DNA of 64,000 nucleotides from Stenotrophomonas maltophilia (GCF_003205835.1 NZ_CP029773.1:4682501-4746500); one strand, 5' to 3'; shown: positions 22,864 through 31,910, numbered from the stretch's first letter. Made by a program: numbers and translations. The notes: generated from the letters alone by a model not told the origin.

Positions 22864-25233
22864 ATGTCCCGAGTGCTGCCCCTGTCCCTCCTGCTGTCGG
22901 CCGTGCTGGCCGCACCGGCTGCGCATGCCGCGCCGACGCCGATCACCATCGAACAGGCCATGGCCGACCCGGACTGGATCGGTCCGCCGGTCGAAAAGGC
23001 CTGGTGGTCGTGGAACAGCCAGCAGGTGGAATACCAGCTCAAGCGCAACGGCAGCCCGGTGCGCGATACCTTCCGCCAGCCGGTGGCCGGTGGCGTGGCC
23101 GCACAGGTGGCCGATGACCAGCGTGGCACCCTGGACGTGGCCGAGCCGGTCTACGACCGCAGCCGCAGCCGCAGCGCCTTCGTCCGCAATGGCGACGTGT
23201 TCGTGCGCGACCTGCGCAGCGGCGCGCTGACCCAGCTGACCCGCAGCAACGAGCGCGCGGGCAACGTGAACTTCGCTGCCGACAATGGCGTGATCTGGCG
23301 CGTTGGCCAGAACTGGTTCCACTGGACCGCCGCCAGCGGTGTGCAGCAGGTGGCCAGCCTGAAGGCCGAGAAGGATCCGCGCACGCCGCCGAAGGCCGAC
23401 GTGCTGCGCGACCAGCAGCTGCGTACGCTGGAAACCCTGCGCCGCGACCGCGACCAGCGCGAAGCACTGAAGGACCAGGACCAGCGCTGGCGCCAGGCCG
23501 ACCCGACCCGCGCACCGGGCCCGGTGTACCTGGGCACCGACGTGGAGATCGCCGACAGCGTGCTGTCGCCGGACCTGACCCACCTGATCGTGGTGACCAA
23601 GCCGAAGGACTTCGATGACGGCCGCGGCGGCAAGATGCCGCTGTACGTGACCGAGTCGGGCTACGAGGAAACCGAAGACACCCGCACCCGCGTCGGCCGT
23701 AACGGCTTCGAGCCGCACACCCTGTGGTACGTGGACGTGCGCACCGGCAAGGCCGAGAAGGTTTCGCTGGCCAGCCTGCCTGGCATCAGCACCGATCCGC
23801 TGGCCGAGCTGCGCCGCAAGGCCGGCAAGGACGCGCTGAAGGGCGAGCGCAGCCTGCAGGTGATGAGCGACTTCATGGGCGGTGGCATCCGCTGGAGCCC
23901 CGATGGCCAGCAGGCCGCGGTGATGCTGCGTGCCAACGACAACAAGGACCGCTGGATCATCAGCGTCAACGCTGCCGATGGCCGCGTGCAGAACCGCCAT
24001 CGCTTGACCGACAACGGCTGGATCAACTGGGGCTTCAATGATTTCGGCTGGATGGCCGATGGCCGCACGCTGTGGCTGCTGTCGGAGGAATCGGGCTTCT
24101 CGCACCTGTACACCCAGGCCGGCACCGCCAAGCCGCAGGCGCTGACCAGCGGCAAGTGGGAAACCTCGGCGCCGGTGCCGTCGGCCGATGGCAAGGGCTT
24201 CTACTTCCTGTGCAACCAGCAGGCCCCGCATGACTACGAAGTCTGCGCGGTCGACACCGGCAGCCGCCAGGTGCGCGAGCTGACCAGCCTCAACGGCGTG
24301 GAAGACTTCTCGCTGTCGCCGGACGGCCAGCAGCTGCTGGTGCGCTACTCCGGCGCCTACCTGCCGCCGCAGCTGGCCGTGCTGCCGAGCACCGGCGGCC
24401 AGGCCCGCGTGCTGACCGACACCCGCACCGCCGACTACAAGGCGCGCCAGTGGATCCAGCCGAAGCTGGTGGCAGTGCCGTCCAAGCATGGCGCCGGCGT
24501 GGTCTGGGCCAAGTACTACGAACCGGAAAACAAGGAACCGGGGAAGAAGTACCCGATCGTGATGTTCGTGCACGGCGCTGGCTACCTGCAGAACGTGCAC
24601 CAGCGCTACCCGGCCTACTTCCGCGAGCAGATGTTCCACAACCTGCTGGTGCAGAAGGGCTACATCGTGCTGGACATGGATTACCGCGGCAGCGAGGGCT
24701 ACGGCCGCGACTGGCGTACGGCGATCTACCGCAACATGGGCCACCCGGAACTGGAAGACTACAAGGACGGCCTGGACTGGCTGGTCGACACCCAGCAGGG
24801 TGACCGCGATCATGCCGGCATCTACGGCGGTTCCTACGGCGGCTTCATGACCTTCATGGCGCTGTTCCGCTCGCCGGGCACGTTCAAGGCCGGTGCCGCG
24901 CTGCGCCCGGTGGTCGACTGGCACCAGTACAACCATGGCTACACCAGCAACATCCTCAACACCCCGGACATCGATCCGGAGGCGTACCGCGTGTCCTCGC
25001 CGATCGAGTACGCGCAGAACCTGCAGGACAACCTGCTGATCGCCCACGGCATGATGGATGACAACGTGTTCTTCCAGGACTCGGTGAACCTCACCCAGCG
25101 CCTGATCGAACTGCACAAGGACAACTGGTCGATCGCACCGTACCCGCTGGAGCGCCACGGCTACGTCCGCGCCGATTCCTGGCTGGACCAGTACAAGCGC
25201 ATCCTCAAGCTGTTCGAGCAGAACCTGAAGTGA
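22864..25233 (+). CDS. DPP4-type S9 family peptidase, secreted
   Basis: A 789-residue exported prolyl dipeptidyl peptidase. The signal peptide (MSRVLPLSLLLSAVLAAPAAHA) supports the start at 22864; an upstream extension lacks export or family features. A beta-propeller occupies ~40-530 and the alpha/beta hydrolase domain the rest. The triad is visible: Ser657 in GGSYGG, Asp732 in GMMDDN, His765 in LERHGY. It should release X-Pro or X-Ala dipeptides in the periplasm or outside, as part of peptide nutrition. It shares its end with the Nudix gene (GTGA overlap). Confidence 0.9.
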   Translation: MSRVLPLSLLLSAVLAAPAAHAAPTPITIEQAMADPDWIGPPVEKAWWSWNSQQVEYQLKRNGSPVRDTFRQPVAGGVAAQVADDQRGTLDVAEPVYDRSRSRSAFVRNGDVFVRDLRSGALTQLTRSNERAGNVNFAADNGVIWRVGQNWFHWTAASGVQQVASLKAEKDPRTPPKADVLRDQQLRTLETLRRDRDQREALKDQDQRWRQADPTRAPGPVYLGTDVEIADSVLSPDLTHLIVVTKPKDFDDGRGGKMPLYVTESGYEETEDTRTRVGRNGFEPHTLWYVDVRTGKAEKVSLASLPGISTDPLAELRRKAGKDALKGERSLQVMSDFMGGGIRWSPDGQQAAVMLRANDNKDRWIISVNAADGRVQNRHRLTDNGWINWGFNDFGWMADGRTLWLLSEESGFSHLYTQAGTAKPQALTSGKWETSAPVPSADGKGFYFLCNQQAPHDYEVCAVDTGSRQVRELTSLNGVEDFSLSPDGQQLLVRYSGAYLPPQLAVLPSTGGQARVLTDTRTADYKARQWIQPKLVAVPSKHGAGVVWAKYYEPENKEPGKKYPIVMFVHGAGYLQNVHQRYPAYFREQMFHNLLVQKGYIVLDMDYRGSEGYGRDWRTAIYRNMGHPELEDYKDGLDWLVDTQQGDRDHAGIYGGSYGGFMTFMALFRSPGTFKAGAALRPVVDWHQYNHGYTSNILNTPDIDPEAYRVSSPIEYAQNLQDNLLIAHGMMDDNVFFQDSVNLTQRLIELHKDNWSIAPYPLERHGYVRADSWLDQYKRILKLFEQNLK

Positions 25234-25649
25234 GCAACGCCGCGGCCACGATCCACATCGTGGCCGCGGTCATCCTGGATGACCGCGGCCGGGCGCTGGT
25301 GGTGCGCAAACACGGCGCCAGCCGCTTCATCCAGCCCGGCGGCAAGCCCGAACCCGGCGAAGCGCCACTGCAGGCGCTGGCCCGTGAGCTGGACGAGGAA
25401 CTCGGCGTGCAGCTGTGCACCGATGCCTCCATCGCGCTGGGCACGTTCCAGGACTGGGCGGTGAACGAGCCTGGCCACCGCGTGCAGGCACAGGCGTGGT
25501 GGGTGCGGGTGGACGGCACGCCACAGGCACGCGCGGAGATCGCTGAACTGGCCTGGGTGCCGCTGCAGCCACCACACGGCCTGCCCTTGGCACCGCTGAG
25601 CGAACACCATATCCTGCCGGCCGTCGCCACCCGGGTGACGGCCCGCTGA
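25230..25649 (+). CDS. Nudix hydrolase (GTG start)
   Basis: A 139-residue Nudix protein. The box is complete: G37-K-P-E-P-G-E ... RELDEELGV matches GX5EX7REUXEEXGU, so it should be catalytically active. The start is a GTG at 25230 overlapping the peptidase stop codon, so translation is coupled. Substrate cannot be told; small MutT-like proteins of this type clean up modified nucleotides or nucleotide sugars. Confidence 0.88.
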   Translation: MSNAAATIHIVAAVILDDRGRALVVRKHGASRFIQPGGKPEPGEAPLQALARELDEELGVQLCTDASIALGTFQDWAVNEPGHRVQAQAWWVRVDGTPQARAEIAELAWVPLQPPHGLPLAPLSEHHILPAVATRVTAR

Positions 25650-25679
25650 TCGCGCGGGCACCGATTGCAAGGACACCGG

Positions 25680-26237
25680 ATGTCAGTGCCGCTCCCGCCG
25701 CCCTCGTTGCAGCCTTCGCCCTACCACGCGTGGATTCGGCCACTGGTCCAGGCCTCCTTCTGGCTGTCCGCGCTGCTGACCGGCTATTTCGCGCTGCAGG
25801 GTCTGCTGGTGTGGCCGCTGCACGACGCTCCACTCTGGCAGCTGCTGGCGGGTGAAGCACAGCATCGGCAGATGCACAGCCTGACCTGGCTGCTGGCGCA
25901 CCCGGTGGGTGCCTCGATGATCACCGCACTGCTCTGCCTGGTCTCGGCCGTGGCCAGCTGGGGGCTGCTGCGCGAGCGCCGCTGGGGCCTGTGGTGCTTC
26001 GTGGTGATGCTGCTGGTGAGCGCACTGGCCAATTTCGCGATCACCTGGTGGTTGGACGTGTTCATGCGCGACATGATCGTGCTGCTCGCCGACGAGCCGG
26101 AGATGCAGCAATCGCTGCAGCCGCGTCGCTGGATGATGACCTTCACCCTGCTGGGCACTTCGGTGCTGTTCCTGGGCCTGCAGGGCTGGCTGGCCTGGCG
26201 CCTGTTGCGACCCGACATCCGCTCGCGCTTCCACTGA
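25680..26237 (+). CDS. Four-helix inner-membrane protein, function unknown
   Basis: A 185-residue protein with four hydrophobic helices at about residues 20-45, 68-92, 100-122 and 150-172, and short charged loops. I recognise no family motif. It begins 30 nt after the Nudix gene and ends 35 nt before the first cysteine-rich secreted protein. The earlier TTG at 25665 has no ribosome site, so the ATG at 25680 was preferred. Confidence 0.7.
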   Translation: MSVPLPPPSLQPSPYHAWIRPLVQASFWLSALLTGYFALQGLLVWPLHDAPLWQLLAGEAQHRQMHSLTWLLAHPVGASMITALLCLVSAVASWGLLRERRWGLWCFVVMLLVSALANFAITWWLDVFMRDMIVLLADEPEMQQSLQPRRWMMTFTLLGTSVLFLGLQGWLAWRLLRPDIRSRFH

Positions 26238-26272
26238 GCCCCGTCCCCTTCTCGCACGACAAGGACCGTCGC

Positions 26273-27394
26273 ATGCGCTTGCTGACACTTTTCCCTGCCC
26301 TGTTGCTGTTCGCCGCGCTGCCTGCCAGTGCCGATGCGCTGCGCTGCGGCGAGTACCGCAGCGTCGACGACGGCATGGCCCTGGTGTTCACCACCCCCAG
26401 CAGCGGCTACCGCGACAACGGCATCGGTGAGCCGGAGCCGCTGTGGGTCGATCGCAGTGCGGCACAGACGCGCCTGGTCATGCTCGACGATGGCGTGGCG
26501 GAGCCGATCCGGATCAGCGCCGATGGGCGGCGCATCGAGGACGACGTGTTCGTGGTCTATACCCTGCGCCAGCCCAGGGCCTGCGCTGTCGAGCCCAGCG
26601 CTGTGGCCGGCAGCTGCCGCGCTGCTGGCAGTTACTGCATGGTGCAGCTGCCAACGGCCTCGCCCGGCCAGGCCCGGCGCGCCTGCGACGAGGGTGTGGG
26701 CGCCGGTTGCTCGGCGCTGCTGCAGCAGAGACTCGAAAGCAACACCGCGGCAGCGACCGATGGCGCCGGCAGTGCGCACTTCGAGCGCCCGCCAGCCTGC
26801 CGCGAGCACGCCCCCACCCACGATCCTCAGGTCTGCGAAGCGCTGACCGACGATGATCTGGCTGCCGCCATGCGACGGGTTGATCAGCGCCTGGAACAGG
26901 CCGAGAAGGCACCGAAGGGACCGCCGTTGCCCCTGGCGGCGCTGCAACAGCTGCAGCAGCTGTGCCTGCAACACCGTGGTGGCCGCTTCTGCGTCGAAGT
27001 AGCCGCGCAACAGTTGGACGCGCTGCAACCTGCGTTGGCGGTGCAGGCCCTGCAGGTGGTCTGCGATGCTGGACGCGTCAGTGCCTGCGAACGTACCGCA
27101 CCGCTGCGTGAACTCGGCGCCGACCTGCACCTGGTGGCGCTCCAACATGTACCGTGTGGCCGCTACCAGGCCGACGGTGGCCAGTTCGACAGTTTCGACT
27201 TCGGCGACGGCACGCAGGCCCGCCTGCACGAAGGCGCCGTCCAGCTGCAACAGAACGGCGAAACGTTCGTACTGCGCCAGCTCGGCAACGGCGACCTGCT
27301 CGGCATGGACAACCAGACGGCCTACCAGCGTTACCAGCCCGTGCCAGGCACGGCACAATGCATGCCCCCGCGCGAGGGTCGTGGTTCGCCGTAG
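26273..27394 (+). CDS. Cysteine-rich secreted protein, paralogue 1 of 3
   Basis: A 373-residue exported protein with a signal peptide (MRLLTLFPALLLFAALPASA). It opens LRCGEYRS and has Cys pairs spaced as in Sel1/Hcp-like helical repeats (ACDEGVGAGCSAL, VCDAGRVSACER), which suggest disulfide-linked alpha/alpha hairpins. The C-terminal part is a beta-rich module (CGRYQADGGQFDSFDFGDG ... VLRQLGNGDLLGMD) shared with the two paralogues downstream. Function unknown; periplasmic or surface location follows from the signal peptide and cysteines. Confidence 0.75.
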   Translation: MRLLTLFPALLLFAALPASADALRCGEYRSVDDGMALVFTTPSSGYRDNGIGEPEPLWVDRSAAQTRLVMLDDGVAEPIRISADGRRIEDDVFVVYTLRQPRACAVEPSAVAGSCRAAGSYCMVQLPTASPGQARRACDEGVGAGCSALLQQRLESNTAAATDGAGSAHFERPPACREHAPTHDPQVCEALTDDDLAAAMRRVDQRLEQAEKAPKGPPLPLAALQQLQQLCLQHRGGRFCVEVAAQQLDALQPALAVQALQVVCDAGRVSACERTAPLRELGADLHLVALQHVPCGRYQADGGQFDSFDFGDGTQARLHEGAVQLQQNGETFVLRQLGNGDLLGMDNQTAYQRYQPVPGTAQCMPPREGRGSP

Positions 27395-27431
27395 CGCCTG
27401 GAGTTTCCCGTTCGATCGTCAAGGAGACGAC

Positions 27432-29048
27432 ATGCATTCACCCGCACCGCGCCGCCGCTGGCTGGCCTGGGCGTTGCTGCTGGCCGCGCCGATGGCCTCC
27501 GCACAGTCACTGCAATGCGGCCTGTTCAAGGCCGATGAAGGCAGCAGCACGCTGCGCATCAGCTCACCCAACCGTGGCGAGCAGAAGCACTTCGGCAGTG
27601 CGCCGTCTCCGGTCGTGTTCCAGCAGATCGACGGGAAGCTGCAACTGGTGAATCTGGAGTACGGCCTGCCCAGTGCGCTGCAGGTTCGCGATCGTGGCCG
27701 CACGGTCGAGGTGGATGGCACGGTCTACCTCCTGCAGACCCCCGCACAGTGCGCCGCAGCGGCCATGCCGGCTGAAGGCAGCTGCCTGGCCGATGCGGCG
27801 GCGTGCCTGGACAACCGTCGCGAAGCGACCCCGGCCGCCCTGGAAGCGGGGTGTCGCGAGGGCGTGCCCGGCATGTGCCTGCAACTGGCTGATCGTTGGC
27901 ACGAGGAGGCCAAACCCACGGTCGAGGCCGATCCCGCCCTGGCAAAGGCAGCGCTCGACGCCGCCCTGTCGGGCATCAAACTCCCCGCCGCCTGTGACGA
28001 TGGCGGCTTCGAACAGGGAACCCCGGCGTGTGCGGCCGCACTCGAGGCCGACCCCGCAGTGCAGGAGCAGCTGGTCAAGGCCGCGATGACGGCCGCCATG
28101 ACCGAAGCCATGGTGACGATGGCTGGCCCGGACTCACCGGTGATCATGCCTGTACAGCGACGCCAGCAACTGCTGCAACTGTGCCGGGAGACAGCGCAGG
28201 CCGGCTTCTGCGAGCGCGTGGCCGAACTGTCCTGGGAGTCGGGAGATCACCTGCAGGCGGTGCAGGCCCTGGCGGCGGCCTGCACCGCCGGCAACGAGCG
28301 CTCCGTCTGTGAGCGTCTGCCCGCACTGCAGGCGGTGGGCGCATCGCTGCGACCGCAGCCCGCGACTGCATTGCCCTGTGGCAACTACCGGGCCGATGGC
28401 GGCCTGATGGACACGCTGGACTTTGGTGACAACGGCTTGGTTGGCGTTGGCTGGAACAGCCATCTTCGCGCGCGCGTCGAAGAGGGCGACATCCGCATCC
28501 GCCACGACCGGGGCGGCGACTTCGTGCTGCGCCCGCTGCCTGGCGGCCAACTGCTGGGCCTGGATACCTGGACCCGTTTCCAGGTGTTCACCCCCACCGG
28601 CGAGGGCCCGAGCCGGTGCAGTGCACCAAAGCAGTTCAAGGTGCTGCCACTGCCGCAGGATTGCCCGCTGGCGCTGGCCAACGAGGGCGGTGCCGAAGCC
28701 TGCTGCGCGCAGGGCAAGCTGCAGGGCTGCAACATTCTCGGCAACCGCCTTGCGCTGTCCGGGAACTGGCTGCAGGCCGCCGAGCACTACACCACGGTCT
28801 GCCGCGCCGGCGTGCGCGAAGGGTGCGAGAACCTGGTCACCGCGCAGGGCAACGGCGCGGAACTGGACGCACGGGCAACCCTGGAGCAGCTGTGCAAGGC
28901 CGACCGTAGTGGCCTGCATGTGGCCTGCGACGTGCTCGGCACCCAGAACTGGGAGCTGATCACGCTGGGCGGTGCTCTGCAGAAGGCGGTTGACGAGGCA
29001 GCCGAGGACGACGCTCCGGCGCCGCGCAACTCCAATCGCAAGCGCTGA
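27432..29048 (+). CDS. Cysteine-rich secreted protein, paralogue 2 of 3 (long form)
   Basis: A 538-residue exported protein. A signal peptide (AWALLLAAPMASA) precedes LQCGLFKADEG. It carries the same Cys-paired helical repeats and beta-rich module (CGNYRADGGLMDTLDFGDNG ... VLRPLPGGQLLGLD) as its neighbours, plus a C-terminal Cys-rich helical extension (EACCAQGKLQGCNILGNRL ... CRAGVREGCENL) that looks like further Sel1-type repeats. A strong AAGGAG ribosome site lies 6 nt before the ATG. It follows paralogue 1 after 37 nt, so the two form an operon. Confidence 0.75.
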   Translation: MHSPAPRRRWLAWALLLAAPMASAQSLQCGLFKADEGSSTLRISSPNRGEQKHFGSAPSPVVFQQIDGKLQLVNLEYGLPSALQVRDRGRTVEVDGTVYLLQTPAQCAAAAMPAEGSCLADAAACLDNRREATPAALEAGCREGVPGMCLQLADRWHEEAKPTVEADPALAKAALDAALSGIKLPAACDDGGFEQGTPACAAALEADPAVQEQLVKAAMTAAMTEAMVTMAGPDSPVIMPVQRRQQLLQLCRETAQAGFCERVAELSWESGDHLQAVQALAAACTAGNERSVCERLPALQAVGASLRPQPATALPCGNYRADGGLMDTLDFGDNGLVGVGWNSHLRARVEEGDIRIRHDRGGDFVLRPLPGGQLLGLDTWTRFQVFTPTGEGPSRCSAPKQFKVLPLPQDCPLALANEGGAEACCAQGKLQGCNILGNRLALSGNWLQAAEHYTTVCRAGVREGCENLVTAQGNGAELDARATLEQLCKADRSGLHVACDVLGTQNWELITLGGALQKAVDEAAEDDAPAPRNSNRKR

Positions 29049-29054
29049 GCCGGC

Positions 29055-29086
29055 CAGGGCCTGCCCGCAGCTTTGGGCAGGCCCTG
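29055..29086 (+). terminator. Stem-loop after the second cysteine-rich protein
   Basis: A 12-bp perfect stem (CAGGGCCTGCCC, 29055-29066, with 29075-29086) and 8-nt loop, starting 6 nt after the stop. It lacks a T-run, so it could be a weak terminator or an RNA-stabilising hairpin upstream of hemF. Confidence 0.6.
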
Positions 29087-29102
29087 CGGTAAAGTACGCG
29101 CC

Positions 29103-29999
29103 ATGAACGAATTCGAGCGCGTGCGCGCCTACCTCACCGACCTGCAGGACCGCATCTGTGCGGCGATCGAGGCCGTCGATGGCCAGGCCCGCTTCCAGGA
29201 AGACCTGTGGCAGCGTGCCGAGGGCGGTGGCGGACGTACCCGCGTACTGCGTGATGGCGCGGTGTTCGAGCAGGCCGGCATCGGCTTCTCCGACGTGGCC
29301 GGCAGCCGTCTGCCGCCGTCGGCCTCGGCCAACCGTCCGGAACTGGCCGGCGCCTCCTGGCGTGCCACCGGGGTGTCGCTGGTGTTCCACCCGCTCAACC
29401 CCTGCGTGCCGACCACCCATGCCAACGTGCGCTTCTTCCAGGCGCAGCGCGATGGCGAAGTGGTGGCCAGCTGGTTCGGCGGCGGCTTCGACCTGACCCC
29501 GTTCTATCCGTTCGACGAGGACGTGCAGCACTGGCACCGGGTTGCGCGCGACCTGTGCGCCCCGTTCGGCGATGAGCGCTATGCCGCGCACAAGCGCTGG
29601 TGCGACGAGTACTTCTTCCTGCGCCACCGCAACGAAACGCGCGGCGTCGGCGGCCTGTTCTTCGACGACCTGCACGGCGACTTCGAGCGCGATTTCGACT
29701 ACCTGCGCGCGGTCGGCGATGGCTTCCTGGATGCCTACCTGCCGATCGTGCAGCAGCGCAAGGACACCCCCTACGGCGAGCGCGAGCGCGAGTTCCAGCT
29801 GTACCGTCGCGGCCGCTATGTGGAGTTCAACCTGGTCTATGACCGCGGCACGCTGTTCGGTCTGCAGAGCGGCGGCCGCAGCGAAAGCATCCTGATGAGC
29901 CTGCCGCCGCGGGTGCGTTGGGAGTACGGCTTCAGTCCGGAAGCGGGCAGCGCCGAGGCGCGCCTGGCCGATTACCTGGTGCCGCGCGACTGGCTCTGA
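29103..29999 (+). CDS. hemF: Oxygen-dependent coproporphyrinogen-III oxidase
   Basis: A 298-residue enzyme converting coproporphyrinogen III to protoporphyrinogen IX with oxygen, in haem synthesis. Family-defining stretches are present: TRVLRDGAVFEQAG near the start, HANVRFF, WFGGGFDLTPFYP, and GRYVEFNLVYDRGT. Length is normal. The start MNEFERVRAYL is the family start; the ribosome site is weak. The gene interrupts a family of three cysteine-rich secreted proteins, with which it has no evident functional link. Confidence 0.97.
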   Translation: MNEFERVRAYLTDLQDRICAAIEAVDGQARFQEDLWQRAEGGGGRTRVLRDGAVFEQAGIGFSDVAGSRLPPSASANRPELAGASWRATGVSLVFHPLNPCVPTTHANVRFFQAQRDGEVVASWFGGGFDLTPFYPFDEDVQHWHRVARDLCAPFGDERYAAHKRWCDEYFFLRHRNETRGVGGLFFDDLHGDFERDFDYLRAVGDGFLDAYLPIVQQRKDTPYGEREREFQLYRRGRYVEFNLVYDRGTLFGLQSGGRSESILMSLPPRVRWEYGFSPEAGSAEARLADYLVPRDWL

Positions 30000-30006
30000 T
30001 CTTCCG

Positions 30007-30065
30007 GCACCGCGCCTGGGGCGTGGTGCTTTCTCCTGCCTGCGGTGCGTCCTGCACCGGGCAGG
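30007..30065 (+). terminator. Two stem-loops after hemF, the first with a T-run
   Basis: GCACCGCGCC (30007-30016) pairs with GGCGTGGTGC (30020-30029) and is followed by TTTCT, an intrinsic terminator for hemF. A second bulged stem (30035-30065, loop GTCCT) follows at once and may belong to the leader of the next gene. Confidence 0.72.
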
Positions 30066-30095
30066 TCGTGTTCTTTCTTCTTCAAGGATGATGTC

Positions 30096-31259
30096 ATGCC
30101 TGCTGTTGTTGCCCTCCGCCACCGCGCTGCGGGTTGGCGCTCCCTGCTGTTGCTCGCGCTGGCCTCGGCCAGCCTGCCGGCTGCCGCGCAATCGATGGCC
30201 TGCGGCACCTACAAGGACAGCGGCGGCACTATCACGCTGACCATCGAGAGCGAAGGCCACGGCTTCCTGTCCGGCCCCTACCAGGCCACCGAGGAACTGC
30301 GCATCGCCCGCCAGGAAGATGTGCTCGGCACCGGCAACCTGTCCACCGGCCGCCTGGAAAACTGGTACTTCTCGGACAACGACCGCACGATCAACACGCC
30401 CTATCGCGAGTTCACCCGTGAGCATGCTGCCGCCTGCAAGACGATGCCCGAGCCCATCGAGGGTGGCTGCGTGATGTACACCTCCGAGTGCCTGGAGGCA
30501 TTGCCGGAGGCCGCGCCGGTGAAGCTGCACGCCTGGTGTGCCGAGGGCGTGGGCGCGGCCTGCACCCAGCTGCTGGAGACCTACCAGCAGCAGGCCAAGG
30601 ACGCCGCGCCGGAAACGTCCGAACCGCCGATGCCCGAGATCTGCAAGGAGGAGTCACCGTCGTTCGACGCCGAGGGCTGCACCGCAGTGGCCAGGAAGAT
30701 CGCTTCGGAAATGATGGGCAAGGCCCTGCTCGGCCTGCAGCATTCGGTGGATGCGCCGCTGCCGCCCGCACAGCTGGATGAGCTGACCGAGCTGTGCCGC
30801 GTGCAACAGGGCGAAACATTCTGCGCCGACGTCGCCGAAGCCTTGTGGAGCGGTGGCCGCCTGCAGCAGGCCCGCGATGCGCTGCAGCGTTCCTGTGCTC
30901 AGCGCGCGGATGCCCCGGCCTGCGGGCCTGCCAAGGACCTTGCCGTTCTTGCCAGCGCCTCCGCGTCCGCGCTCACGCCAGTGCCAGCCACCGCGATGCC
31001 CTGTGGCAGCTTTGAAGCCGAGCGCAGCGTGCTGTCGCAGCTGCGTTTCCTCGAGGGTGGCGTGGTCGAGGCCGGAGGCCGCGAACAGCCACTGCGTGCG
31101 AGCCTGCGCGAAGGCCGCATCCTCATCCATCGCGATATCGGCAGCGACTTCGTGCTGCAACTGCTGCAGAACGGCAACCTGGTCGGCATCGACAGCGGCA
31201 ACCGTTTCGCCTATTACGAGCGCAAGCCTGCTGCGGGCAACGCCCGCTGCACGCCATGA
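30096..31259 (+). CDS. Cysteine-rich secreted protein, paralogue 3 of 3
   Basis: A 387-residue exported protein with a signal peptide (SLLLLALASASLPAAA) and the family opening MACGTYKDSGG. The Cys-paired helical repeats (WCAEGVGAACTQL, SCAQRADAPACG) and the closing beta-rich module (CGSFEAERSVLSQLRF ... FVLQLLQNGNLVGID) mirror the two earlier paralogues. It has its own ribosome site (AAGGA) and is separated from them by hemF. Function unknown. Confidence 0.75.
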   Translation: MPAVVALRHRAAGWRSLLLLALASASLPAAAQSMACGTYKDSGGTITLTIESEGHGFLSGPYQATEELRIARQEDVLGTGNLSTGRLENWYFSDNDRTINTPYREFTREHAAACKTMPEPIEGGCVMYTSECLEALPEAAPVKLHAWCAEGVGAACTQLLETYQQQAKDAAPETSEPPMPEICKEESPSFDAEGCTAVARKIASEMMGKALLGLQHSVDAPLPPAQLDELTELCRVQQGETFCADVAEALWSGGRLQQARDALQRSCAQRADAPACGPAKDLAVLASASASALTPVPATAMPCGSFEAERSVLSQLRFLEGGVVEAGGREQPLRASLREGRILIHRDIGSDFVLQLLQNGNLVGIDSGNRFAYYERKPAAGNARCTP

Positions 31260-31269
31260 ACGATGCCGC

Positions 31270-31325
31270 GTAGCGCCGAGCCCATGTTCGGCTGAAACCC
31301 AGTGCAGCCGAGCATGGCTCGGCTG
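31270..31325. repeat. SMAG-like palindromic element (GTAG-headed) with a second hairpin
   Basis: GTAG at 31270-31273 heads the palindrome GCCGAGCCCATGTTCGGC, which is the layout of the S. maltophilia GTAG (SMAG) REP elements. A second 9-bp palindrome (31305-31313 with 31317-31325, loop ATG) lies 10 nt on. The pair sits between two convergent genes and can serve as a two-way terminator. Confidence 0.72.
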
Positions 31326-31332
31326 TGCAAGG

Positions 31333-31812
31333 TCAGGTGCTCTTCCTGGGAATGATGGTGATGTGCCCGTTGATCTCCAGCAGGGCCAGCTCGACATCTT
31401 CCACGCCAAGGCAGCCCTGCTGGCGCATGGCGGCCTCGAAATCCGAGCGGGTGACCTGTTCCCGCCGCAGAACGGCGTCGAACAGGCGGCCATCGCGTGC
31501 GATCACCACCGGTTCTCCTTCTACCAGGCGTTCAACCCGCCGGCTGCGGGTACTCACCCAACCCACCCCGTAGTTGAGCAGGATCAGGGTCGCCGCCAGC
31601 AGCAGGCCGCCGCCCAGCGAGGTATCGGTGCCCAGCAGCGCGTTCTGCACCGCGTTGCCCAGCAGCACCACCAGCAGCACGTCGAACGGGGTGATCTGCC
31701 CCAGCGGGCGCTTGCCACTGAGCCGGACCATGCCCAGCACCACGACATACACCACCACCGCGCGCAGGATGAATTCCCACCACGGCATCGCCAGTGCGAA
31801 CAGGTCGGGCAT
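31333..31812 (-). CDS. DUF421 (YetF-like) membrane protein
   Basis: A 159-residue protein with three N-terminal membrane helices and a cytoplasmic C-terminal domain. RLSGKRPLGQITPFDVLLVVLLGNAVQNALLG is the DUF421 hallmark, and the end (VELALLEINGHITIIPR) matches the family's second domain. The start MPDLFALAM at 31812 was chosen because it begins the family region. YetF-like proteins are linked to envelope or spore physiology in other bacteria; the role here is unknown. Confidence 0.85.
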   Translation of the reverse strand: MPDLFALAMPWWEFILRAVVVYVVVLGMVRLSGKRPLGQITPFDVLLVVLLGNAVQNALLGTDTSLGGGLLLAATLILLNYGVGWVSTRSRRVERLVEGEPVVIARDGRLFDAVLRREQVTRSDFEAAMRQQGCLGVEDVELALLEINGHITIIPRKST

Positions 31813-31850
31813 TGTCTTCCCCTGCGGATCGGTGGCCCAGCCTAGCATCC

Positions 31851-31893
31851 GGGGTCAGATCCCTTTGCCCGATGGGCAAAGGGATCTGACCCC
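31851..31893. repeat. Perfect 20-bp palindrome with 3-nt loop
   Basis: GGGGTCAGATCCCTTTGCCC (31851-31870), loop GAT, then its exact complement to 31893. It lies upstream of the DUF421 gene and just past the sX13 terminator. A relative with mismatches is at 35347-35383, so this is a dispersed repeat, probably acting also as a transcript-end hairpin. Confidence 0.8.
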
Positions 31894-31910
31894 ATCCGAG
31901 GTTGTGACAG

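Noticed and set aside
22825..25158. A 777-codon minus-strand frame opposite the S9 peptidase
   Set aside because: Antisense shadow of a gene with an intact catalytic triad on the plus strand.
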